This document shows positions 11,713 to 25,234 of a stretch of DNA of 64,000 nt, piece after piece; position 1 is the first letter of the stretch; every line of letters begins with the position of its first letter. The position numbers and the translations under genes were made by a program. The notes beneath the pieces were generated by a model. That model had not been told where the DNA came from. It worked only from the letters and a program-made list of their open reading frames with translations, and did not search any database. Source of the stretch: Trachelipus rathkii (taxonomy: Eukaryota; Arthropoda; Malacostraca; Isopoda; Trachelipodidae); the NCBI GenBank assembly GCA_015478945.1, contig JABUQX010041977.1, forward strand, positions 1 to 64,000, given 5' to 3'.

Positions 11713-14570
11713 CTGATAACTGAGTGTAAGAGCAATCTTGCAAGGAAAGCGACAGAGAACCCAGGTTCGTAACTGTTCAGGTTGTTATGAAGAATGTGAG
11801 TTAGTCTCTCCTTAGACCTAGCCTCTCGTTCTACTCAGGTGTAAAAGTTGAGTATATCCTTTCCTTGTATTAGGCTCTGCCCGGTGAGGCGTGGTGTAAA
11901 AGAAGTAAAAACGAAAAAAAAAGGTACAAAAGACTTGATCCTTAAGCCAATCTTTTGTGTATTAATAAGTTATTTATTAATTAAGACTTTTATTGCTCTT
12001 TCTGGATAGGGCTTTCTGGTTTTTTACTACTACTACTGACTACTTGACTACTACTTACTACATGACTACTAATAAAATAATAATAATTATAATCATAATA
12101 AAAAGAAAAGTAATGTTCCTGCATCTTATTCAACCTGTTTCTAACTTGAGTAAAAAGTAATAAGAGAAATGAATTTAAAATACCTTTACATGTTGAGGGG
12201 TATTGACTTCTTCCCAATCATATTCAGGTTTTATACCAATCACTGTTGACCTGTTCATCTTAGACATGGATTCCTTCTTTATCTCTCAACTCAGACATGT
12301 TATAGATACTTTTCACTAATCCTCTTCAATGTTAATGCTATTCATGGTGAAGCAAAGTTTTGTCCATGTCAGGAAAGATCTGAAAATGGATCAAAAGGTA
12401 TTATATGAAGTTTACTGGAAGAGGATACAACTAAAATAGAATGACTGCACCATAAGATGCGGTTGAAATCTCCTGCCTGATAAGAACCTCTTCCCTAATG
12501 GAGAATTTTCTATTAATATTCACTTATTAAATTAGAAACGGAGTAAAATTATATTGTATTATATAGGTAATGAAACTTTTAATACTAAAATAAAAAGTTA
12601 AAATGTTTTGTTTGTTCCTTAAGACAAAACATATCATAACCTAAACAAAGAATATGTTGAAATTACTCTATAAATAAAATACATTAGTAAAACAGTTTGA
12701 AATATTATTATTACAAATATCAATAATTTTGAAGCAGACTGAATAGTAGAGCAGTTGGGAATTGTATAAATGTGTTATGCTTCAGAATCTGTTTCAACAG
12801 TTAAATTCAGACAAATATTTTCTGTTAAACTTTAATTACATATGACAGAAGAGACAAAACCTGAAAAGCGCTAAACCCAGAGCCAAGGACTTAGCAAAAT
12901 GACAATCTCTAGACCTACGTTGAGGTCAATAGTGCATCACTTATATATAATAAAGTAAAAGTGTATTAAAAGATCACTTAAGGAAGCATTCTAGTTTCAA
13001 GACTAAAAATAGATTCTAAACCAGTAAAAAAGATGGATTTCAGTTAGGAGTCCGAAGAGAAAAGGATATAGGTGCAAGTAAACAAGGCTTCTGTACACCT
13101 CTAATGCTCTAGCGAATTGCGTTAAAATTATAAATAGTAAATTTAATAATGAGACATAATTTTAGTAAAATAACTAGGATAATTATATAATGTTTATAAC
13201 AATGAAAATTTAATCAGTAGGCTGGGTTCAAAGATATAAATTTATGTAAATTCATTAATCAATTACAGTATAATAAGTAAATAATAAGTTAATTATAATC
13301 AATTAAACAAACTTTGCTTTAAAGATGCAATTATATAAAATGGATAAATTTTGCCTTATAGATGTAAATATAAAATACAGATACAATAGAATATAATTTT
13401 TATCTTGTAAAGCTATAACTTCTCGTGATATCCTGTTGCGATTGAAAAATCCAAAATGGTCATGACTGTAAGTGATCTATGATAAAGGTGATGGCAATAC
13501 CAGTCTTGACAATACCATTGAAGAAAAATATAGGGCCATCCATTGGAAGTACCTTAATACTTAAAGGAAGATACTAGAAAAGATAAGGCAGACGAATAAC
13601 ATAACATCTAGATATTGTAAGGACAATCTTAGAATAAAGATTACGATTAAGAGTAATTAATTCAAACTATTTTCAGATACATGTGTCTTAAAATAAGATT
13701 TTATTGTAATACATTTTAAAATTAGAATAGGTGCTGAGATGTAATATGTAATCAGAATCATTAATCATTAGAAATAAAATATTTTTACAGATCAGAGAAA
13801 GTATAACAAGAACTACAAAGAAACTGGTACGCGAAAAAAAGCAAAAAGAGAACTACCAGAAGCTATAAGAGAAAGAAACGACTGACATAAACAACATCTC
13901 AAGAAAGAGCAGTAACAAGTTGCTACGGCTCACACAAGACGACAAATTGGACTGCGGGAGCAAACCCCTAGGAAGCTTCCTAGCATCCTTTACAACCTAT
14001 TCACATATAAAACCAAAATAGCTAAATAAAAATTAAACAACGGAGATAATTCAAGATTGACCCTCCGAATACACCACCACAAACAACGAACCTCAAACAA
14101 GTCAAGTGCTGACAGAGCGAACCCCGTACAAGGCAAATCAACACCAGAATGGATCAGAGGACATCCACATAGAGGAGGGAAAATAGCTAGGAGAAATTAC
14201 AGATGGTAGGATCTTATTTTCTATGACCAGGTCTTGCAAGCAGCAATACTAAGAACGAAGTATTCAGAAAACACGCAATTGAACAATTTTTACACATTTC
14301 CTTAGATTGAGTTAATTTCTCAATTTTTATACAGCAATCATTAACAAAAAATACAAATTTTCAAGTCTTAGATTATTTACCAATATAATTCATTTTAATT
14401 ATTAATTGTATATTATTATCATGATTAGTGAATGAAGAGTTGTATTCTTAGATACTAACAACATAGTTTACTAATTTCAAGAAGTGCATATGTGTGATTA
14501 TTGTCTGATGTGACAGTACTACAATGCTTAATCATTAAAAATCAAGTTGGAGAAGAGGTTAGGTATAAAT
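11713..14570. other. AT-rich stretch; A/C-rich 13780-14210; no supported gene
   Basis: An imperfect (TAC)n/(TGAC) patch lies at 12025-12070. Positions 13780-14210 are A/C-rich on the + strand with many Lys, Gln and Thr codons in broken frames. Because it lies just upstream of the RTE-like LINE at 14.58 kb, it could be that element's 5' region, but no motif proves this. The rest gave nothing recognisable. Confidence 0.35.
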
Positions 14571-14579
14571 ATATGTGGT

Positions 14580-16520
14580 TGTCAGGCATATTGGTCCATC
14601 TGGGTCGATGTTGAGAAGAGTGAGACTTTCTGGGACAATCTGAATGATGTTTTGGACAGGGTGAATTGTGTTGGGAGACGTTGAATGTTAGCATAGTGAT
14701 TGAAATCATGATGTGTAGAAACAGTGCTCTTTGAAGTTGCAGTGAGAAATGAAAATGGCAGAAGGTGATTGATTACTGTGAGAGAGAAGTATTTGATGTA
14801 AGCATACATTTTATTTAGCAAGATTCATTCATAGGAATTATTAGGAGTTGATTGTAGGGTAGAAATGGTGTTGAAGTGAAGAGTACGATTGATTTTGTGT
14901 TGGTGAAGAAGGACATGTTGAAGTATGTGATGATGTTAAATCACGTGAGTGGTTGGAGATAAAAATATACAGTCCTAAGGATCAAAATTCTTGGAAAAGT
15001 AGGATGACGATGAGGGCAAGGAAGGAGAAAAGAAAAAGGTAAGAAAATGGGGAGAAATATTAGGAAGTAAATGAAATGGGTTATAAGGTAAGAAAAAATG
15101 TGAGAAAACTTGCAAATAAGTCAGTTAAATGTGAACAAGATGAATCTGAACAAATTTGGACACATTTTTGGAGGGTATAGTTCAAAAGGACTGGGGGAGA
15201 GCAGTGATGGTATCCTATATAAAGTGTAGGATGATAAAGAAACTATAGAAACTATGGTTGAATTCAGTATATAGAATGTTGTGAAGATAGTCATGCTAGG
15301 TATTTTGTTGAAAGAGTGCATTCAACGTGACTGAGGGGCTAATTCTTGAAGAACAAGGTGCCATTTAGAAGTGGTTAGGATGCATAGATCAAAATTTTAC
15401 ATTATAGAAATGAGTGAGGAAAATGAAAAGAAGACACAAACTGTAAACGACACAAAATAACGAAGAGGACTTTAGGATTGATACTTGCAATAGTGTATGA
15501 CAGAATTAATAGGCGGAAGTTTCTGTGGCACAGGTTAATTGGATACTATGACATTGGAGATTAGGCTTATTTCAATGAATCAAAAGTATCTAACTGAACA
15601 ATAGGATTTGTAAGTGTTTGGTTTAATTATAATAGTGGGAGTGAGGCAGGGATCGATACATTTGATCTTCTTGGTTATCCAATTTGTATATAGATAGGGT
15701 AATGAAAAGAATTAAATGTAAGGGGTGGGAAGGGGAGGGGTTAGACTATGTTGAAGAAAGAGTGGAAGTGTCAAGTGTGCCCGGTTTTATGAACGCCAGA
15801 TGATTTGGTTTTTAGTGTGAGGTGGATCTGAAACAGTTTGAGAGGATTGTGGCAGGGTTTGGCAGCGGTGTGTAAGAGGGGTTTTTAAGTAAATATGGAT
15901 AAAAGTAAGGTGAAAGTGGTGGATGAGGAGAGTTTGCAGTGTGAAATCATGTGGATTGGTGAGTAACTGACAGTATCGTAAGTTTACATATTTAGGCTTA
16001 TATATGTGAAGAAAAGGGAATGAATAATGACATAGTATGGGTAAGTTGTAGGAACGGTACAAATACAATCTTTGTGAATTGTAAAAGACTAATTTTTGAT
16101 CACTAGGATTCTGCACGAGGATATGTTAATTACAGGTGTATGCGATAGTAGTGAAACATATGTGTGGAATAGAAGTGATAAGGAACTAAGGTGCAGTCTT
16201 TCAAAATGGATATCTCTAGAGACGTCGTTAGCTGTGGATAAGACATTGAATAAAATGAGAATAAGCGTAATACAGAACTGATGGTGTGAAGAAAGGAGTG
16301 AATGGGAGAATAAATGCTGTATTATATGGTTGGTCATATGCAAAGGATGAATGTTACTTGGTTGATTAAGCCGATTTTTAGTGTAAAGGTGAAGAAACCA
16401 AAGAAACCAAAGAAAGGATGAATTGGGTACAGGAGGAGCAAAGAGTGGATTTGTGAGGGTAGGGCTTGTGGGTCTGGCCAAGCCCAGGGATGAACCTGAC
16501 CATTAAGAACACGAACAGGG
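14580..16520 (+). pseudogene. RTE-like LINE, endonuclease plus reverse transcriptase (copy A, decayed)
   Basis: A non-LTR retrotransposon read in three shifting frames. An APE-type endonuclease trace lies first: around 14905-14940 the frame gives STIDFVLVKKDML, the late endonuclease region. A reverse-transcriptase trace follows, with a GVRQG-type region near 15640 followed by a leucine-rich 'NLYMD'-like segment, then VNMDKSKVKVVDEES (15885-15935), the stretch that follows the catalytic aspartates. The order endonuclease, RT, C-terminal domain matches the + strand. The 3' part (16270-16500) is matched by three other copies in this window: 55.35-56.35 kb (+), 29.04-30.25 kb (-) and 61.26-62.5 kb (-). 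Stops and frameshifts are abundant, so it is inactive as read. Assignment to the RTE clade rests on the RT pattern and is tentative. Confidence 0.7.
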
Positions 16521-17335
16521 AGTGACGCTATTCACAGTGTTCGTGAAACTTCAGGTATGGAGTTTTGACTGTGACAGGTCTCCCACTTAAGGTACTTTTT
16601 TTCATGAGTCCTTCAACTTGGCTATTTGGTTTCACTCCCTTTTTTTTTTTGACTTGGCCACATGGACCCCAGTTATGGGGAATCATGGGGCACATGATGA
16701 GACTATTTATTATTATTAAATCAAAATAAAATTAAATGCAATAATAAAAGTTAAAGCAAAATAAATGAACTGAGTTTCAGAAGTGAGAAATTAAATATTA
16801 CAAATTAAGGTTCTTTAAATTCTGATCAAAGGTGTTGGATTCACAATCCAGAGATTGTGATACCACATCATTAGAACATTGGCGTTAAAAAATCTAACCC
16901 CATTTAAAACAAAAACCAGTTTAAAAAAAAACTTCAGCAAGTAGATTTTTATTCATTTATTTTTTTTAAAGTTTTAGGCTGTTATTTTCAATAATTTAAG
17001 ATATTTTTTTTAAAAATTATTAATATGCAATAATAATAATAATAAAAATAATAGCTATATTATGCTTTATTAGTAGCGAGTCTAGTTACTTTTTAATCAA
17101 GATTTGCACCAAAATACCTTTTAAGTATATTGAAGATAAATTTGAAAGGAAAAAAATTAATTTTTTAATTTTACTAGCAAATGAATGTATCTTTAAATGG
17201 TTGTTGAATAGAAGATAAACTTTGCTTATCTCTCCTTCAACCTCACTGACTAACTGCCATTCCAAACCTTTTGGTTTTTTTTGTTCTCTTCACTTCAATA
17301 GATCTGAGTTTATTACTTTCAATATTTATTAATGA
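16521..17335. other. AT-rich stretch downstream of the LINE
   Basis: Likely LINE 3' flank followed by AT-rich DNA. GGTGTTGGATTCACAATCC near 16828-16846 resembles a tRNA anticodon arm, but no full cloverleaf follows. No gene was seen. Confidence 0.35.
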
Positions 17336-17339
17336 TTAA

Positions 17340-17638
17340 AATAATAGTATAATAAATATATTTATAATATATATATATTAATATAATATATATATATATA
17401 TATATAGATATATAAATATATATATTATATATATATAAGATATATATATATGATATATATATAATATAATATATTATATATATATATACTTATAATATAT
17501 ATATCTATATTTATATATATCAGTGATATAATATATAAATAATAAAAATAATAATAAATAAAATAAAATAATAATATATATATATATATATATAATATAT
17601 TATATTATATATTATATTATATAGTATATATTACTTAG
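17340..17638. repeat. (TA)n microsatellite
   Basis: About 300 bp, with a (AATAA)n patch at 17535-17570. Confidence 0.9.
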
Positions 17639-19237
17639 GTAGCCCCCTCTCCTTTGTGTAGCAGAACAGCAAATTTGATGAATGTGTGGTTCACCAACAA
17701 CAGGCTGGACCAGAAGATCCGTCAGAAAGGCCATGAGGAGCCGATTGTTTTTTCATTTTTTTAGTATAATTTTATTAAATTTGTTACTATTGTTTTGGTG
17801 AGGGAAGTGAAGTTCATCTTAGAAAATTTGGGGGTTTTGTTCTTTAGAGTTAATGAATTTGTGCTGGATTGCTTATTTTTTTAAAATATAGTTTTTTTTT
17901 AAAGGATGTATATGCTGGGAGATTTTGTTGGACTGTGTGAGCATTAAATATGGTCTGAGGATACAGTGTGTGGAAGCGTTTGACATTGATATGTTAACTT
18001 GATATTTGGGGGGATAGTAGAATGTTGATAAAAGAGGATATAGGGTTTTGGCTATAATGCAATGGGCATCTTGTGGGCTGATTTTTGTTGCTCAGGATAG
18101 AGTGCATGCAAGTTTTCTATTAGTGCATCAACTCTTGTTACATGTGTATGGGTGTTGAACTAAGCAGGGTGTTAACCATTGAAATCTTTGGCTAGTATTA
18201 GATTTTGATATTGTGCTAAGACAGATGGATTAGTAGCATAGCCTTGAGAGCAGTATGACACAGTTTCCGGGGCCTGGTTGCATTTTCTGCAGATGCTTTT
18301 ACAAGTTTGGGTGGTGGCTGCATCTTAGTTTAGCCAAAGATGATTGAATGGTTATTGGAAGAGAGTTGAATTCCGGTGCTATTTCTGGAGAATGAGTATC
18401 TAATATATTGTTTGGTTGTTGGTTTCTTAAATAATTTTCAGTTAGGTATGTCTGTGTATTTGTTTAGTTCATGAAATGTTGTTTTGTAGGGGTTGAATGT
18501 TACTAAGAATTTGTTTGTATAATAGTGCCTGAGAGGATGGTGGTTGTTTCAACCTGTGATTAATGGGGTTGGAAAGTGTAGTGTAGTATGGGTGTTGTTT
18601 TGTTTGTGCTTTAGTTTTGAACTGAGTGCCTAACATTTTTAAGTGTTTGTCATGGGAAGTATTTTTGTTTCTTCATGTAGATTGTTCTGGAATTAATGTA
18701 AAGTTTTGATCTTTCCCTTTCCTTACTCTTGAGCTGTTGTAGTTTTATTATGGACAAACCTGTCATAGATGGGAGCCACATTGTGAGGCATAGTTTAGTG
18801 TGGGCAGATGTTATGGTAGTGGATATTTTGTTTATTTATTATTGATCTGTCAGGTGGTTATGGTGCTTAGTATGTTTTAGTTTCCTGACTTCTGATGGTT
18901 GTTTATGATTTTCTTGTGTTTTGTTGCAGCAACAAGTCATGCGCCTTAATTTTTTGTTGTTTTTGCTTAATGGGATAGAGATGTTGTTTATGAAAGATTT
19001 GGGATTGGTTGAGCAAGTTCACAGTCGTTATGATTAGAGTGAGATTTTTTATTATGGTGATGCAAATTCTAATTTGTCAGCCATGTTTAAAATTTGGTTG
19101 ATGTTGTTTGGGTATAGAGGTGTAAGCGGATAGTGGGGATTTTTCACTATCCGTGATCAGAGAGTTAAAATCAATATCCGCAATTGCGGATAGTTATAGT
19201 TTTTAGGAGTTCTAGGCCAGAGGTAGTCAACTCACAC

Positions 19238-19415
19238 AATATATATCTATATAGTATATTTTATATTATATATTATATATTATATATATATATAATATAT
19301 ATATATATATAATATATATTTATATATTATATATAATAATATTATATATATTATATTATATAATATATATATTATATATGATATATAACGGTATATATAT
19401 AGTTATATTATATAT

Positions 19416-19447
<32 letters not shown>

Positions 19448-19566
19448 ATAATTATATAATATATATATATATATAATAATATTATATATTATAAATCTAT
19501 ATATATATATATATATATATAAGTATATTATAATACTATTATATATATATATATATATATATATAG
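19238..19566. repeat. (TA)n microsatellite inside the nested hAT-like element
   Basis: About 330 bp of imperfect TA. ORFs here made of Tyr and Ile are repeat translations. Confidence 0.9.
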
Positions 19567-20267
19567 CCCGTATTATCCAGAAGTGGCAGGATGCTGGACA
19601 AATCTTTGTAACCACATCCACATTTGTGAAATGTGGCTAAGAAAAATGTAATTTATATAAACATTACTCCTTCTTAAAATTAATATTTCAAATTATTTTG
19701 AATAAACAAATAGAGCCCTTTCAGGGGAGAGATTGCTTCTCTTTGTCTGTAAAATGAGATTGCATCCACTGAAGATGCTCATCGCACACTTGTTGAAGGC
19801 TTGCTAAATATTATCCCTGGGACCTTCTGAAAGATGCGGAAAACTTTAACAATTATACGCACAACCACTGGATCTTTACCGTATTTTAAGCTTTTTCTCT
19901 TTTGATATTCTTCGTTCATAAATAGTGTCTTTTGACACCTCTGAAATCGCTGCTAGATTTGTGTAACTAGCAAAAAACGTTTAATGGATTCGGAGATGAT
20001 AATCGCTAATAGATGGAATTGCGCGCTGTTCCTGTGATTTTTGCTTTTTATTGGCTCAGTGATAGTTTCACCTTTAGCAGATTGAATCACATAGGCATCC
20101 CCATTTAATTTAACAGTCTGTTAAACACGTGATGTCAAGAATTTTGTTTTGTATTATGATGAAGAAAAATTACTAGTGCAACATGCGTCATCGTGTTGCA
20201 GAGTTCGAAATCTATTATCTATCTCCAGCATAAGTGTTTCTGTCACCTTTGAAAATCACTTATTTTA

Positions 20268-20487
20268 ATATAGTACTGTATATATAATTATATTATATTA
20301 GGTATATATATATTATATATATATAGAATTATATATATATAATATATATATATTACTATATTAATATATATATATAATGATATATATTATATATACGATA
20401 TATTATATATAATAATAATATATATAGCTAATATATATATATTATATATATATTATACGTATATATATATAATTATAGTATATAATT

Positions 20488-20518
<31 letters not shown>

Positions 20519-20968
20519 TATTATATATATATATTATAAATATATATATTATATAATATATTATATATATAGTATATATATAATATCATATATATATATT
20601 ATATATATATATAATATTAATATATAGTATATATATAACAGTATATATATATATTATATAATATAATATATAGTTAATATTATGATATTAATATATATTA
20701 TTAATATATATAGCTTATATCTATAATAGTATATAATAATATATAATATATATAATTATATATATAATATATATATATATAATATATATATATTATATAT
20801 AATATTTATATATTATTATATATATATATATATAATATATATAATTATATATATATATATTATATATTATTAACGTATATAATATTATATTATTATATTA
20901 ATATATAGTATATCTATAAATATATATAGTATATATATAATTATATATATATTATATATTATTTAGGT
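20268..20968. repeat. (TA)n microsatellite, 700 bp, inside the nested hAT-like element
   Basis: The second longest TA array in the window, with very frequent AATA/TTAT phase slips and few C or G bases. Confidence 0.9.
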
Positions 20969-21146
20969 ATGCCACACAGTCACAACGTTTCTCAATAATG
21001 TCATTGATGATACTATCCCATATCTGCAAAAAATTAATGCGGATGCGTTGCGGATGTGGATAGTGGAAATTGATGGCGGATATCCGCTACACTTAGTTCG
21101 GGGGTTGAGATTATGTTGCTGGTTTTTAGGTTTGGTGTGTGGTGGT

Positions 21147-22427
21147 TGGGTTGGGAAAAAACTTTTGTTTTCACATGCGTCGTTTTTTTCAAGAAAAAAA
21201 AATGTTTTTTTCAGTGTTTTTTTCGTTTTTTTTTCATTAAATGTATTTTTGAAAATATAAAGAGCTAATATGATATTTCACTCTTGAGTTTTTCATTTTT
21301 CAAATATGAGAATACTTGAAATTAAATATTTCATTATGATTTTATAAAATAGCAGAACTACTTTCTCTTATATTTTTATTATTAATATTTTTCGTACAAT
21401 TTACAGTAGGTTGTGCCATCAGACTGTGTTTGTCAGGTTAATCTTACTAATTTAAACATGTAATTTACATTTGTATGCATTAATCATATTAATAATTTAT
21501 TTTTAAATTATGGTATATTATATTTTATATAGAATGAGTCTGAATGACAAACTCAAAAGTGACTTAAGGGATTGCAATGAAATAATAAACAATATGTGAA
21601 ATTAGAAAATATATACAAGATTGTAAATGAAAGAGGAATGAGTGAATGACTAAAATTAAATATTTGCTTTGGGAAATAAACTTTTGATTGACTAATCATA
21701 GTCCCGCACTCCGCCAGACCAGTCACTCTGAGTACTGACTACTGTAAGCTCATTATACTGGGTCTTCATCAGCGTGATCAGCCATATTTAATTTGATATG
21801 ATGAAATAAGTTGATATTCAAGTCGCATGACGTATCGTGTGAGATGAAGTGGTTGAAAGGAGCAGGGCAGTAAAAGGACTTTAGGCTTAGCTCTTAGCAA
21901 ATCATCTCTCTCAGTTGGCAAATTTTTCAAGAATTTCTTCCTGATTATTAAAGTAATATAAGTTTTGCAACATGCTTACTCAACAAGATTTAGCTTTGTT
22001 CCGCTGGCCTTTGATACCTTTTATTTCCTTAAAAGTAGTCACATCCAATTTTGTCATGTAGCATTTCTAGAATTCTGATTAAAATTATGATAAATGTTTA
22101 CTTGAAAGCTGAAACGAGTAGGAAAGACATTAATGAGAAACAAATATTATGGAATTATCAAAATTCAGAATATAAAATAAAATATGGAAAACCATAAAAA
22201 TTTTGAACACAACTCAGGAGCTTCCACCTTGTAGGAAATTGGAACCACAAAATGTCCAAATTAGAGATCTTTTGCTTAATTTAATATAATTGATTAAACG
22301 ATTTAAGAGGTTGAAAAGAAAAAAACAAATTTTTACTTGGTTTTTTTCAGGCTATGTTTTTTTCATGAAAAAAAAAACGTTTTTTTTTCGGAAAAAAATG
22401 AGCTTGTTTTTTTCCTTTCCCAACCTA
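21147..22427. mobile_element. non-autonomous hAT element with perfect 8-bp target duplication
   Basis: The element is flanked by GTGGTGGT on both sides (21139-21146 and 22428-22435). The left end begins TGGGTTGGGAAAAAAC and the right end finishes CCTTTCCCAACCTA, giving terminal inverted repeats of the GGTTGGGAAA type. Subterminal DNA at both ends is full of TTTTTTTC/GAAAAAAA blocks in inverted orientation (21175-21240 and 22315-22415). The 1281-bp interior has no transposase that I recognise. An 8-bp duplication with short TIRs is the hAT hallmark. It sits in the RT thumb region of the Jockey-like LINE, so it is younger than the LINE. Confidence 0.85.
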
Positions 22428-24281
22428 GTGGTGGTTATGGTGATATCATCTGTGTATTGGTTGTTATGTTGTTGGTTTTGTTTTATGGTTGTGGTTAAGC
22501 CAGCGGGAATAAGCTGAAACAAGGTAGAGATAGGACTTTGCTCTTGGGATATACCGTTTTTAATGTTCATTGTATGTAATTTCTTGTTGCTGAATTTGAA
22601 TTGTGCTGTTCTCCCTGGTAAGAAGTTTGCTATCCATTTCTTCAAATTAATTGGCATATTTGATTTCATTATTTTGTGGATTAGGTTGTGTCTGGGGACT
22701 GTGTCAAAAGCTTTGTTAATGTTGATTGTTATTAGTAATGTTTTGTGTGTGGACCTGAGATTTAAGACGTTTACTATTGGCTGTATGATGTTTTTGAAAC
22801 CTCATAATTGACTTTTGTTGGAAGGCATGTTGAAACTTTTGTTTTGGATGTGTGGTTTTATTTTATTCAATATGAGCTTTTCTAGTAGTTTGCACAGAGT
22901 GGATGGTAGTGAGATAGTGAGGTAGGAAGAAGGATTTGAGGGATCTTTAACTGGTTTTGGCTTTGGGATGATAATTGCTCTTTTCCAGATGAAAGGAATA
23001 AAGTTAAATTTAATGGAACTGTTGTATATGTATGCTAAATGGGTCAGTGCAGTATTTCCCAAGTGTTTGAGGTGTATGTTTGAGATGTCAGGTCCAGTTG
23101 CTTATGAGTTTTCAAAGGTTTTTATGATGTTTTTCACGTCAGTTGTTGTTATTTCTATTGTTTGGTCATGGTTACTTTTTATTTTCTTAAGGGATTTAAC
23201 TATTTTCCTATTTTGTGGGTGAGTGGGTGTATTGACTTTGTTTTGCAAAATACGTAGCGAAGATGTTTGTGTGTTGTTCTATTGTTTGTGGGTGTTGAGA
23301 GCTTGGATTTGTGATGGATTCATGTGTAGGGGTTTGGTGTTTTTTTTTGTTTTTTTTTGCATTGTTCGGTATTATTAGTCTTCCACATTCTGTTGTTATT
23401 TGTGTTGTGTAGGTTTTTATTAGGAATGCTTGAAAGTTGTTTGAGGTGAGAGTTTTGGTTAGGTTAGTGATTTGAGTATTTAAATTATTGCTGTGTGTTC
23501 TACCATTTTTTTTAAGAAAGTTGAATTGTTTAATTAGATTTGAGATTTCAGGTGTTAGGATCAGATTATATTTTTTAAGGTATCCATGGGAAATGTTTTG
23601 GTTTTCAGCATTTCGAATTGTTGATGTGAAATTTTGGATAGCTATATTTTGTGTTGTGGTGTTAGTGGTATTTATTGGTTGTATGTTATGTTCTAAAAAT
23701 TTTGTCCAGTCTGCTTTTTTTGTAGTTTGTATATGTTTCTCTAAAGGGGTAGTTAGTTTTCTTAGTATTTTTATATTTTATGATTATGGGGAGGTGATTG
23801 GAATTTAGTTCAGTTTGTGTTTGCCATTGAAGTTTTGTATAGAGGTTTGGAGAGTATAATGTTAGGTCTGTTTGATTGGTTAGTTTGTGGTGGAATTCTG
23901 GTGTGGAAATTTTTATTGTTGAGGATGTTTAGGTGATCTAAATTTGATATTATATGGGTTCCTCTATGGTCTGCGTTTTGGTCTTTGTACAATGTTGGGT
24001 TATGGATGCTGAAATCTCCTCCCATTATGAGGTTTAACATTTGGTGTATAGTTGTTGGGGCAATGTGGTGAGGTCTGATGAGGAATGTATAAGTTTATTA
24101 TGCTGTGTAGCTTTTTGTTGATCATTGTGGTGAAAGAATGGACTTTGGTGGTGGTGTTGTTTTGAGTGTAGTAGTAGTGTTTGTGTATGGGAGTGAGTTG
24201 TGTATAAATATTAAAAATGTACATGGATGTTTTTTGGGGGATTTGTGATGTACGGTATAGTAAAATTTGGGATTTGGGCAT
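22352..24281 (-). pseudogene. Jockey-like ORF2 N-terminal half: endonuclease and RT fingers/palm
   Basis: Five open pieces on the - strand (24000-24281, 23810-24040, 22802-23062, 22436-22669 and linking sequence) encode successive parts of one LINE polyprotein. It would nick target DNA and copy the element RNA by target-primed reverse transcription. The endonuclease GGDF motif and an HNPTLY-like follow-up lie near 24010. An RT segment with SYLTISL lies near 22925, then FLPGRTAQ near 22610, then YTDD at 22445-22456. The second residue of the catalytic box is T where A is usual; the two aspartates are kept. The frame crosses into the hAT insertion at 22427, so translation of 22352-22427 is foreign sequence. 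At least five frameshifts or stops separate the pieces. Confidence 0.75.
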
Positions 24282-24717
24282 CTTTCAGGTAGGTGTGCCT
24301 CTATAATTAGTTCTATGTGTATGTTATGTTGTTTTAGGAAGATTTCTATTTTTTTGTTTTTATTTTGTAAACCATTTGTTAATTTGTAATATATTTGTTA
24401 TGTGTTTGTTTGTTTGTTTGTTTGCTTTTGGACTATTGGTTATTGTGGGTAGAGTGCATACCTGACAAATCCAGTTGTGTGTTGAGGAGGAAGCTTATAG
24501 GCATATCGAAATACCAGGCACCAGATTTTTACATATGTCCCTGAATTTTTTGTAGGGGAGCTGAGGCATATGCCGGGAAGTATGCCCCAGGATGAGAAAA
24601 AAGTTGAAATAAAAAGAGATGAATGATAAAGTGTCCTGAACAATCCTCAAATTTCTCTGGAAGGGGCAGCATTGCATCGTCACTGTAGAGACCATGCATT
24701 TGGATGTGAATGAGGGA

Positions 24718-24719
<2 letters not shown>

Positions 24720-24756
<37 letters not shown>

Positions 24757-24780
24757 TATGTTGATAAATATATAATATAT

Positions 24781-24826
<46 letters not shown>

Positions 24827-24840
24827 ATTATAATATTTAG
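24720..24840. repeat. (TA)n microsatellite
   Basis: 120 bp; separates the LINE 5' region from the CCGG-ended element that starts at 24841. Confidence 0.9.
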
Positions 24841-25201
24841 GGTGTACCGAATTCCGGGGAATTTTGGACATTTTTTCCGGTTCGGTTCCGGCGGAATTTT
24901 GAAAAATTCCGGCCGGACCGGAATTACTAATGTACTTGTGTAAATATATAGAATTTGCTGGAAGAATTTATTTTACAATAACCTATTCCATTTTTAAACG
25001 AAAATATAATGGTAGCCTTGTGTAGTTAGTATTCATACACAGTGTATAAATGCAGTTTAAGGACTAAAGTTTTCTTAATTAATTATTAAATATTCTAGAT
25101 TCAATTCAAAGTTTTAAATTCAAATTTAAAGATTAAAGATTTATATAATATATATATAAAATATAATATATATATTATATATAAAATATTAAAGATTTAT
25201 A

Positions 25202-25234
<33 letters not shown>

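Larger units (their letters stand above)
19114..21095. mobile_element. hAT-like insertion with GCGGATA-rich ends, nested in the Jockey-like LINE
   Basis: The left end reads AGAGGTGTAAGCGGATAGTG (19116-19135). The right end reads GCGGATATCCGCTACACTTA (21076-21095), so TGTAAGCGGATA is matched by an inverted TAAGTGTAGCGGATA. Flanks GTTTGGGT (19106-19113) and GTTCGGGG (21096-21103) make a plausible 8-bp target duplication with two mismatches, the hAT length. Subterminal repeats of ATCCGC are dense at 19130-19190 and 21035-21085. The interior holds two expanded TA arrays and a non-TA segment (19570-20260) whose - strand is weakly coding-like; no transposase motif was confirmed. The LINE reads on across both borders. 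Confidence 0.65.
17640..24700 (-). mobile_element. Jockey-like LINE interrupted by two nested DNA transposons
   Basis: Read on the - strand from about 24.7 kb downwards. Positions 24480-24640 give a weak gag-like trace ending GHTSRHMP. Positions 23800-24410 encode an APE endonuclease: the start resembles NGLQNKNKKIEIFLKQH, and GGDF lies near 24010-24020. Positions 22450-23060 encode the reverse transcriptase, with a WKRAIIIPKPKPVKDPSNPS region at 22970-23010 and a YxDD box read as YTDD at 22445-22456. The thumb region continues through a 35-bp island (21104-21138) and then 19105 down to about 17770. The two gaps are a hAT-like insertion at 21147-22427 and a second at about 19114-21095. When the insertions are skipped, the RT sequence is continuous in meaning. 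Many frameshifts; not functional as read. Confidence 0.8.

Noticed and set aside
16820..16885. tRNA-like anticodon arm (GGATTCACAATCC)
   Set aside because: No acceptor stem, D arm or B box could be completed; at best an eroded tRNA-derived fragment.
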